From Saxidomus purpurata (Eukaryota; Mollusca; Bivalvia; Venerida; Veneridae): a stretch of DNA of 64,000 nt. The notes beneath the pieces were generated by a model. That model saw only the letters and a list, made by a program, of their open reading frames with translations. It had not been told where the DNA came from and ran no database searches. Numbering within the stretch: the first letter of the stretch is position 1; every line of letters begins with the position of its first letter. Shown in pieces: positions 11,401-23,400 of this stretch. The stretch lies in NCBI GenBank assembly GCA_022818135.1, contig JAFMSR010000013.1, forward strand, positions 32,222,274 to 32,286,273. The letters are read 5' to 3'. The translations under genes were made by a program, and so were the position numbers.

Positions 11401-14400
11401 TTAAGCCTGGTCATTTTAGATTAAAGAAATATCCATTCAAACATTGTTAATTGTCTGATAAACAATGTTTTGGAGTTCTGATGAGCAGTAAATTGAAAAC
11501 TGCATCAGAATGACAATTGGTTGTTTATTAGAAGATAAACAAAGCTTATAGGATATTATTTCACTTCTAACATGATCAAATACCACAGAAACAAAAAGAT
11601 ATGCAAATGATTATCTTTTATGCAGACATTTACAGTACATACATTATGTGACATAATGTGATATCACTTTTGATGTCATAACAGACTATCAAAATGTTGA
11701 TCACAGTGGTATTGACAATGCTTCATTTCCTTGTTTGTTAAACTGACAAATGGGTAAATTTGCAGCATAAGAAACAATTGCATTTATTTCAAAAGGATAT
11801 AGAACTTAAAGACAGTGCCGCACACAGTAAAATGTTCGCAACATGCAATTGAATAAACCGGGTCAAAACTTTTGTGTCATTACCTCAGCATAAAACTCCT
11901 GCTCATTAAGTACATCTTGACTCTGCTGGGCCTCCAAAAGTTCCTGCTGGGTACCAGCAACAATCTCTGCACGATTCTCAATCGCACGTGAGATAGCCTC
12001 CACTGCCTCCATGTCAGGTGTTGTAGGCCGAATTTGTTCCTGGTCAAGCTCTGACAAAATCTCTGTCCAAACTTCTCCCATCTGTAACACCATATTCAAA
12101 CAGGTATCAAGAAACAGCACAAATATAAAATACAATGGTAACATTTTTAGGTGTTCTATTTTCTATTCGATTTAAATTCCTTATTTCATACAATCTGAAA
12201 ATTCATAGCCCATCGACTATTTCTATTTTCAATTGGACTTGAGCTAGTAATAATACAGTACAGCCTCAAATTTCTGGTCGGCCTTCTGCGGAGGGAAAAA
12301 TCAACAGGATCTCCAAGGTGGCCAGATTTTAGGGGACCTCTGATCGTTCTACTATGTGTGATATGCATTTATATAAATACTGGTAATGGGGGTTTCTTTG
12401 ACAACAGGAAAAGGTTCTGTACCATCTTTATCGAAATATTTCTTTAACATTTAAATGCCTGTAACAGTCCATCAAACATAAATAATAGTGCATTTTTATT
12501 GATAAATTTATTATCACTCATCCTTTATGACAGACTGTGAAAATGAGATATTTGCCAACAATTTGTCACAATATTTGCCTTCTGGACGTCAGAAGATGAC
12601 ACAACAAAAAGTATTGGCTGGAATTTCGGAAAACTGTGGGACCGGAACTTTGGGGAAATTTTAGTCTTAATTTTAATGGAGAAGAAAGGGCAGAGAAAGA
12701 CTGACCGCATTATTAGGTGTCCCTAATATCAAAGTCAAAGTTTATTCATACAAGTGACCTTGCTTGGAAGCCAGGCTGTATTGCAATGTACACACCTTAA
12801 AGTCAAGATATTTTTCACTCCACTCCCCTTGACGTCAAGATGTTTTTCTCTGTACTCACCTCAAAGTCAAGATATTTTTCTGCTGTACTCTAAAGTCGAG
12901 ATATTTTTCACTGTACTCACCTTAAAGTCAAGATATTTTTCTATGACTGTGAGAGTAATATGATCTTCCACTGTGAGTCCAGGCAGGTCTGTAAATCCTG
13001 AAAAAGATATATGTAATACGAGTGTTTGTTACAAGTAGGTCATACAACATGGCATAAGAGAATATTGTACATCATCTAGGCATCAAATTTAGAAATATTA
13101 TCAGACTCATCATTTGTTACTTATTTTCAATAGAGTGGGAAATATAACATTTAAAACCTGTAAATCATGAAATATTCACAAGAACTTTAGTTTTATGAGA
13201 GTTTTTCGCAAGAGCACTTGTTCGTGAATTCATCATTCAACTAAATCAATGTTCCTTAGCAATGGGCTATTTCCGGAAACAACATGATAACTTGTTCCCA
13301 AATTCATTGTTTTGGGAATTGATCTAGAGATAAAAAAAATTGAACTTTCTGCCTCATGAATTTCAAGCAATTAACAGCCTATCAAAGAAATTATAAAGAA
13401 CATTACCATTTGATACACTGAAAAGTAAATGCACAGAAAGCTTGGGATCTAAGGGATGAAGATGTCAGTGGTTTTGAAAAACAAGAAAAACAGAAAATAA
13501 TCTTTGTGTAAAATTCTTTCAATCTTGAAAGATATAACTGAAGTAGACATAGTAGGAAGTCTCTATTGTATAACTTGAAAGATTTTGTTGCATAAGTGGG
13601 AAATTTTGTTGTATAAGTGGGAAATTTTGTTGCGTAAGTGTGAAGTCTTTGTTCCATAAAAGGAATTTTTTGTTGCATAAGAGGGAAAATTTGTTGCATG
13701 AATACATGTAGGCAGTTTTTGTTGCATAAGTGGGGAATTTTGTTGCATGAATACATGTAGGCAATTTTTGTTGCATAAGTGGGGAATTTTGTTGCATAAG
13801 TAGGACAGGAATTGAACCAAAGCATGAAAACTTTTCTACAAATATGTACGATAAAAAGCAGTTCAAAAATGCTGTGGGCATTAGAATTTTCAACTTTTCA
13901 TCAACAGTATAACCGATACATGATATAGATGAGCACCTACCTATCTTGCAATATATAGAGTAAATTTTTGCCCTCATATTTTCTGATACGTCAACTATAG
14001 CCTGTGACATGCAGTTTGCAGGCAAGGGAATCACTCCCTGACCTTCCTGTAAAGTTCCCATCAATGGCTTCTTCGCATCTAAAAGGTAAAAACAGTATGT
14101 CTTTTGATATCTTTTAATTATTGGTGTGTTTAAAAAACAGACATTTGCCTTTAAAAAGGCAAACAAACTTTCAGTTATTTAGCACACTGTATCACTGACC
14201 TATATACATATGGATTGGCAACTTCTAGAAATTTATAAAACGTTAACACAGAAGAAATAACCCATAATTCCTAGCGTGCGCTCAGAGTTTTTGTCTGTCT
14301 TTCAATTTGCGGTATCCAGCAGGCTCCGAAACCTCAACGTTGGAGAAACAACATGAAAGTAGATCGTTTTCATGCTTAATTCTTTTTTTTATATGTATAT

Positions 14401-17400
14401 CTTTCATCATATAATTATATTCATATTTATAAAGCAATATTAAGCAATTCAATTCAATATGAGTGATGTGCAGAATCTCACAAAAACCACACCATACAGG
14501 AGAACTTGTTTTGTACAGGAAAATATGAGAATTGCCAATCCATGTATATATAATGTCTGTCACTGTACAAAAACTGACTTCTCGATTATGTGACAAATCA
14601 CTTAAAAAAAAAAGGTAAAATATCATACCTGCAATTGCCCCATTTTGATCTCGTTTCACTCCAATGTCCCTTTCTTCATTTCTCCAGATTTCACAGAACA
14701 GGTGTGCTGCTGAGGAGTTATCCTGTCCCCGCCATGTCAGAACATGGTGAACTGTTTTAGGATTTTCACACAAATCTAACAGACATCCTAATATCAGGTT
14801 ATCCATTCCTTTGGGACATTGCTAAAATTAAAATAGATAAAACTTTTCACTAACATTTACCAAAGCCAGGTCCAAAGAATGCATTTGAACTACAGTGAAT
14901 TTACAATAATAGGAATACTTGTGGGACTCATAGGAACAAAAACCCTAATTACCATGTATGCATGCTGAAACGAAGTGAAACATGTCAAGCCGCCTTAACA
15001 CTAAATGCAGTTTTCCTTGTTTGGTCTTAAAAGCAGAATTGCACATTATAAAAATGAGCAAATTCAGGTTAAACAAATGGCCATATGCACTTAAAAGTTG
15101 CTATGCATATATGAGTAATGTGTTCAATACAGCTCACACAATTTTACAAAACATTTGTGCATGATCAGAATTATGTCCATCCCACACAGATGCCACCAGA
15201 TGCCACCCGGGTGGGGTCAATTTTAACCTGCGGTCATTTTTTAAATTTTTTGTATGATTTAAAGTTTGGTGACTCTTATTTCTTAAATAAAAGGAACTGT
15301 GCGTTCAACAAGATTCAGACATACAATGTACAGACAGACAAACAAGAGCTAATCTTTACCCCTCCCCTCCAGTGGGGACATAATAACTAGAGAAAAAAGG
15401 TCAACATTCTTAACTAGAGAATTTTTTACTATTCTTAGAAGTATTCTCGCATTTTGTTATTTTGTTTTTGTTTTTACAGTTCAACATCAAAATATGTATT
15501 CATGTACCTGTAGAAGGTCAATTAGCAAGAAAACACCTTCCTTCTCCAAGAAATAATCCTCCGTTGTATAACAACCAACAATAGCACACCTGTATCACAA
15601 CAAACAGTCAATTATCACAATGATTATATAACATAGAATTATCACATGGGTGCTACATGAACAATTAGATCAATATACAGTAAAGTCTGTAGATAACTCC
15701 TAGGAACCATTTCAATTTTTTCCTTATGAAATTATCCTCAGTATGTTACATCCACATAGAATTTTCGTATTAAATAAAGTAGAAAAAAAGTCCAGAATAT
15801 TTGTTCTTTATATCTGGCATGTTTCTGTACCCGGAGTCGTTATATACAGTGTTTACCGTATATACAATTCTCACATAATGCTACTTTTTTGCCAGCTTAC
15901 TTTTGAAATAAATCCTTGCACAAGACTAAAGTTACTTATAGTTGAGCTTTACTGCAACAAAACATTCTATATTACAGGGTCAGTTAAGTCCCATTTTGAA
16001 ATAAAAAGTACAGCTGCTGTTCTTGTTGACAGGCAATCTTGACTCGATTAGGGATTCAGACCAGCCAGATTGGAGCTAAGAGTCAGACCATGTTTAGTGA
16101 CCACTGGATCAAAATAAATCAAGTTAAAAGAGGGAGCAAGTATTGTGAATGCATTCCACCACAGCCGATACTGTAACATATCCCTTCATGAGACAGGCAT
16201 ATAAAAATGAGTAAGTTTTACCTACCAAACACAGTCAATGGCAGTGAGAAGTAATCTGTGATGTCCTAGACCACTGTTGTTTAGTTTAGGGTTTGTTTTC
16301 AGGTAATTTACACATACGTTCACTCCAATCTCTCCAAACAACTCCTAAAAGAAAGACAATGCATTGAAAAACTGTGGGTTATGACATAAAATAATTTTCA
16401 TGAGGTAACACTTAGTATATTTTTTCAGTTAACATAGCACCCGAGTTCAATCCCCAAAATCTGCTTGGGTTGCTTCTGTGTCAATACACAGGGCTAGCAA
16501 TGGCCCATTTTTTCTTTGAGCCATTTTTTCCATGTGGCGCTGTTTGACTAACACACAAAACATATAATTTCATTAAAAGTTGTAGCCAATCCAATATTTT
16601 TTCTGTCAATTTTACTTTTTGTAGCCAATTCAGAGCTAGCCCTCAAAGCAGGCATTTAAGGTTATTTGGAAAGCTTCCACGAGTGCAAAATAACTTATAA
16701 TTTATGTTTTAATTGTATCAAAATTCTTTTTTCTTTTACCGGTTGTCTAAACAACCGGCTTTACTGACCATTTCACTTCAAGAAACGTCCCTCAGTGTGA
16801 CTTGGGTGACGCCTCGACCGACAATATTCTGCCCCAAAGCCGACTTAAACAGCTGGGGCTCAGTCCAGCGTGCTGGTACTTGTTTGCAGGTTGCGGTGAG
16901 CTGGGCCCAACGACAGGAGGTTGGCCGCCCCAGGCGCCCATTGTATCAGATTGCAAGTTTGAGTATGCATGTCACCATATCCTTCCAACAAAATACCAAC
17001 CTTCCTATGCATGTCACCATCACAAAGACAGGACAGTATCATCATCATATCGGACTGCATTTCAACATCAATGGCATCGTCGTCTGTGTTACTATGTATA
17101 GCATTTGTCAAAATGGCTGAAAATATACAAATTAAATTGTAGACTAATGATAATGCAACTTGACAATTAAATATTCTCAATGACTGCCCCTTGGGGTTCT
17201 GAAAAGTCCTCATGCTAAAAGAAGGGGCTATGGAAGTTCCTTTCAAATTCTGCAGACAGATGTCAAACCCATAACCTTTGAGAAAGGACATTCGACCCCT
17301 ACACCACGACTCCTCTTTCACTTTTTATCAAAATAAGACCTTTTTTCCAAATATAAACAAGCATACAATTATTTTTCCAACATTCCAAAAATCATGTAAA

Positions 17401-20400
17401 ACTGATTGTTATGGCGCAGTTATTCTTTTTTTAAATGATTTCTATATAAGATATACTCAAGCCATCAGTTTCTTTAACAACTGCATCAAATAAAACAAGA
17501 GAGCCAAGATGGCCCTGTATCTCTCACCTGTCTACTATTGGCTATAATACAAGGTCATTAATAGCAGATTTTTTTACCCTGGGGGTCATGATGTGAACTT
17601 TCTTGGTAGAGGTCAACTAGGCAATGATACATGCCAAATATCTAAGCTCTAGGCCATGTGGTTTCAGAAATAAAGATTTTTCAACCATAAGCCTATGTAA
17701 AAACAAGTGGCCCCCGGGCGGGGTCAATTTTGACCATGGTGTTATAATTTGAACATTCTTGGTAGAACTCCACTAGGTAATGTCACATGCTAAATATCTA
17801 AGCTCTAGACCTTGTGGTTTCAAAGATATTTTCATCATCATTGGCCTAGTGGTTTCAGGGAGACGCCGTTTGAAGGAAAATGTTAACGCACATACGATGT
17901 ATGGCGGTTGCCGGATTGTGAGCGATCCTAATAGCTCACTCTGGCACTTTGTGCCGGGTGAGCTAAAAAGAAGCACAAACTAGCAAATTTTTTTTATCCA
18001 ATACTTTGCAAATTTCTGACATATCTTATCTTTGCAATGGACTTTACTCCCTGATTAAGGTCTCAAATTTTTCTCATTGAATTTCTTACTAATAATCTGG
18101 TTGATTGCTCCTTGGTCAGCCAGATCTTGTAACGCCAGCTCATCTCCCGTAGATACAACACTCCGTAATACACGGAGACAGTAGCGCATCTGTGCACGTT
18201 TGTTGCCACGCCCACCTACACCATGTATACTGTTTCCATGACCACCAAAATCCTCTGCAAAAATAAAATACCTGTAAGTATCATACACTGAACCTTGCCT
18301 ATTGTCTGCTGAAATATATACCTTTTCAAACAGTGTAGTGCTCCAAAGCAAACAAATACAAGAAACATGGCAATGCCACGAAACCAGGTTTTCAAAAATG
18401 TTGTTCTGATTCAAGTTACAAAGTAGACATGAAATAATATATCATATCTTTTTTAAATTACCTCCAAAGATGATATGACCTTTGACTGCCAAATCAAGTT
18501 AAAATCATGTAAACAGGATTTTCAATGTTAATGTCACTGTGACCTTGACCTTGGAGCCAGCCATGCGGAACATGCGTTCTGCACGTCATCTTGATGTGGT
18601 AAACATTTGTCTGAAGTTTCATCAAAATTCTTCAAAGGGTTGAAGAGTTACAGAGCGGACAGGATTTTCAATGTTAATGTCACTGTGACCTTGACCTTGG
18701 AGCCAGCCATGCGGAACATGCGTTCTGCACGTCATCTTGATGTGGTAAACATTTGTCTGAAGTTTCATCAAAATTCTTCAAAGGGTTGAAGAGTTACAGA
18801 GCGGACAGGATTTTCAATGTTAATGTCACTGTGACCTTGACCTTGGAGCCAGCCATGCGGAACATGCGTTCTGCACGTCATCTTGATGTGGTAAACATTT
18901 GTCTGAAGTTTCATCAAAATTCTTCAAAGGGTTGAAGAGTTACAGAGCGGACAGGATTTTCAATGTTAATGTCACTGTGACCTTGACCTTGGAGCCAGCC
19001 ATGCGGAACATGCGTTCTGCACGTCATCTTGATGTGGTAAACATTTGTCTGAAGTTTCATCAAAATTCTTCAAAGGGTTGAAGAGTTACAGAGCGGACAC
19101 AATTTCGTTTGACGCCCGCCCATCCGCCCATCCGCCCATCCGCCCATCCGCCCGCCATACCCCAATCTAATAACCAGGATTTTCAAAATTGAAAACCTGG
19201 TTAACAATGTGGTCTGACTAGAATTCAAGTTTCCTTTTTGGATCACAATTCTGCAAAACATCCCTATTAAAAGAAACAGACTTTCCCAAATTAGAAGTTG
19301 GAAGGTCTCATTGTAAAACTCTAGGTACAAACTGGTTCACTGATGGAATAGATTTCTCAATACGGATTGTAAATAGCAAACAATATAAATAAAAGAACAT
19401 TTTAAACACTTCAAGATCATTTACAAGGCTATCTGCACAGGGAATTTATCTGAAAATGAGTTTAAAACAATTGCAAAATTATGTTGTTCTGTGTAAAAAC
19501 TGACTTTCTTTTAAATTTCTAGGTACTGGTACTGTAAAAAGAAAAGAACAAAGTGCTATAACTGTGAAGTACTACAAGTAAAAGTAAAATCTTTGCCTCA
19601 AAAATGTTATATGCATGAATGTCGCCACTATGTTAATCACACTGCCACTGCCTTGGTGGTTCAAGTCACTTGTTGGATGGGAGTTTACCATGTCTGCAGG
19701 GAAGCCTATTTATGGGAGTGGCATTTTTTGATACACACTACATATTTTCCATTCTAAAACTAGCTTTAAAAAAAAGCCACATTTTTTTTATCTAAGAGAT
19801 ATGATTAGTGAAAACCCCTCTTACATTACTGCTAAGTATACAACCACAGCCGAAATATCAAAATTACCACTAATATGTTTTCAAAACATAAAGAAATTAA
19901 TACACATGTATATATCTTGCCCATAACTCTAGATCTAACACATGTATTAAGGAAATGTAATCTCCATAACATATGGTAATATATATTTAAGATGTTCTAT
20001 GAACATATGTGTTTGTACTAGTGAGATAAAAAAAAAAAATAATAAAGAACCAAAAATGAAAATAATCTCTACTGAAATCCTAGTAATGCAATACTAGAAG
20101 AAAAAAAAATCACCTTAACCAATTTTATGGTATAGTTTTACCTATTTCATCATTGTACAAATTTAAGCTGTACACAGAACTTGTGCTTTTATATGAAAGC
20201 GTAACTGAAAATATACAGGTTACTCTTAAAGTAACAATGAGGAAGCAAAAGACATTAGAAAAAGATGACTGGTATCATGCAAACTGCTGAGTGCGGATTT
20301 ATCAATTAACAGGCCCCTTTTCATTTACAATAACAATAAAGTTTTCAAACTATTTAAATCCTGTACCCATATGAATTATGGAACCAACTTTTCCAACAAT

Positions 20401-23400
20401 GATAACACACCGTTATCCCTTTCTTTCAAACCTCTTCATCTGCTTTATGTAATCATAGTGTAACCACCGTACCACATTGGTAGAGCATTCCCCATATGAT
20501 CAGATGGTCTAAGGTTCAATCCCCAACCATTGCCATGGTGATAGTGTCCTTTGGCTAGACGCATAACTCCACACTGCAGCTTTGTATTTTTATTTTATTC
20601 TTAAGTTGTGGTCTTTACAACCAACAGAACATACATAACAAGCATCAAGGTATTTCATTCAGCCTAGTAACAAACATTAAGTATAATATTACCTGCACCA
20701 ACACACCATTCTAACAACAGCAAGATTCTGGTACTGCCTTGTACAGTCATGTAGTCGTCTAACATTTTTGGGCACAGTGCACACAGACATGACATTGCCT
20801 GTAGCTGTAGCTCTTCGAACTGCGCTGGGGTCCATTCCCTTGGTCCAGACTGACTTTCATTGGCTCTTACAAATGAAAATAGTGCCAGCATAAGATGACC
20901 TTCGGATAAAATCTGAAATAGAAACAACCATATAAAATGTATCAAAGTTTCTTCAGACTTCAATATTTTTCATTAAACTTTTTTCAAATATGTTAAGAAA
21001 TGAAAATTGCACATCAGTTGTCTTCTGCTCTGGAATATGTTTACCTTACAGTCAGTTTATCATGTGTACAATTTGTCTGAAAACTTGCTCATCCATTTAA
21101 GTAGTTAAATAGTTTTACAAATCTGTCCTAGGATTATACCTTGCATAAATCTAATGTTGTGCTTTTTCATTTATGTCAAACTTTATCAAATACCAGTTCA
21201 AACATCATTACTCGAAATTACATAAACAACCCAATAAATCACTTTTAACAAAAATCCTGAAAGATTTCTTTTATATAATTTTTGTAATAGCAAAATCACG
21301 TTCTGATCACTGTATTTACATGTACATGTTATGCTGGCGTAACCACTTACCGGTAAAACTGTTGAATCCTTACTCAGTGTAACCATGGTATCAAACAACA
21401 TTTTCTTCAGTTCAAAGTCTTCATGATTTTGCATAAGCTTTAGATGCTTCACCAGAGCATTGTGGCTTTTCACTGCAGAAAGAAAAATACAAACATATAG
21501 TTAGAACTTATTTCTTTAAGCCATTCTGTAAAAGTTTTTACACAACTTGACTACATAGGGGAAGTGGCTGCATAGTAAAGGGGACATCTTACACAAGTGT
21601 AACTGTAAAATCATATTCCTGGAATTTATGACACACGATCTTTCCTGATTCTCATGTCAGAATACTCTTGATTTTTTTCCCCCAAAAACATCTTTCAAAA
21701 TTTCATAAAACTTTGTTCATTAAGGTCTGACCAAACTTGGTACAATGAATAAAGTAAGGAAAGATTCTGTATCTTACCTTCCTGAAAAGTTGCAAACAAG
21801 ACTAACTGTTTTGCAAAGCCTGTTTCGATAAAAGGTGCTTCCGGGCATTTTGAGGCGATAATTGAAGCTAATACTAGTAAATCATTCCTCAACTGTCGGT
21901 CATAGTGACTGTAGCCTTGTGTAAGCTGGTAGATAAATGCATCCCTCAGTTGGCTGTAATCAAAACAAATGTAGTAACAATTGGGCAAGTTTTATCAAAA
22001 TTCACCTTCAATACATTTGTACGTGAATAGAAAACAATGTTCTCAGCTTTTACAAAGTCTGCAATATCATGGCCACAGGGTTTAATCTTTATTTTACGAT
22101 TTTAATATATGTAAATAACAAAGTGTTTTACTCTATGCTAAAACATAAATACAGTTTCTTTGAATCTTCGTATCAGGAAAATTAAATCAATACAAAAATT
22201 TCACATTGTGAAGTATTTCAGCTGAATTGTAGCTTACATAGTCACCTACTAGGCTGTACCTTTAAGAAAACCAGCACTAGTGCCATATAAGTTTGCAAGA
22301 TTATATCTTTCTCCTTTCCAGACCCTTGATACCGTAAATCACTTTGAATTTGCAAGACAAAAAGTTTGTAATTTTTGTTCTCCGGGTCAATTCACAAACA
22401 AGCAATCTTGCTGGTTCAGACGTTTGTAACAGACTGTATTGATCATTCCTGGAAAACTAAATTAGCTCAATGATGAATTCGCAAAGGAGTGCTCTGGCAA
22501 TAAAAACAAGAGGGTCAAGATGGCCCTATATCGCTCACCTTGGTACAAGTCCACTTGCCTAGTGGAAGATCACTAGATAATGTTATATACCAAATACGTT
22601 TTCCTAACTCTGGTTAACTATTCTTATACGCCTTTGTAAAACAAGTGACCCCCCCCCACGGGCAAGGTCAATTTTGACCCCAGGGGCATCTTTGAAGAGG
22701 TCTACTAGGCAATGCTACATGCCAAATATCTAAGCTCTAGGCCTTGTGGTTTCAGAGAAAAAGATTTTTAAACTTTTTCCTATATAAGCCTATGTTAAAC
22801 TAAGTGACCCCCCGTGCGGGGTCAATTTTGACCCGGGGGTAATAATTTGAACAATCTTGGTAGAGGTCCACTAGCCAATGCTACATGCCAAATATCTAAG
22901 CTCTAGGCCTTGTGGTTTCAGAGAAGAAGATTTTTAAAGTTTTTCCTAAATATGCCTATGCAAAACTAAGTGACCCCCGTGCGGGGTCAATTTTGATCCG
23001 AGGGTCATAATTTGAACAATCTTGGTAGAGGTCCACTAGCCAATACTACATGCTAAATATCTAAGCTCCAGGCCTTGTGGTTTCAGAGAAGAAGATTTTT
23101 AAAGTTTTTCCTATATAAGCCTATGCAAAACTAAGTGACCACCCCCGCGGGATCAATTTTGACCCGGGGGTCATAATTTGAACAATCTTGGTAGAGGTCC
23201 ACTAGACAATGCTACATGCCAAATATCTTAGCTCTAGGCCTTGTGGATTCAGAGAAGAAGATTTTTAAAGTTTTTCCTATATATGCCTATGCAAAAACTA
23301 AGGGCCCACCCGCGCGGGGTCAATTTTGACCCATGGGTCATAATTTGAACAATCTTGGTAGAGGTCCACTAGACAATGCTACATGCCAAATATCTAAGCT

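Larger units (their letters stand above)
14079..16225. other. CFAP69 introns 13-15, no notable content
   Basis: Apart from exons 14 and 15, I see only AT-rich DNA. The segment 14205-14600 (TTGGCAACTTCTAGAA..CCCATAAT and AGGAAAATATGAGAATTGCC) resembles 35620-35690 and 36155-36200, so it is a diverged dispersed repeat. Confidence 0.4.

Noticed and set aside
13403..14166. Minus-strand ORFs of 85-215 codons with repeated YATKFPT-like peptides
   Set aside because: They read through the 23-bp minisatellite in CFAP69 intron 16, and the longest also runs through exon 16 in its proper frame.
16713..17321. Overlapping ORFs on both strands (99-153 codons)
   Set aside because: The minus-strand ORF contains CFAP69 exon 12 plus intron; the plus-strand ORFs are its shadows.
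18607..19081. Three identical 60-codon ORFs
   Set aside because: Each is the same stretch of a 146-bp tandem repeat; no start context or homology.
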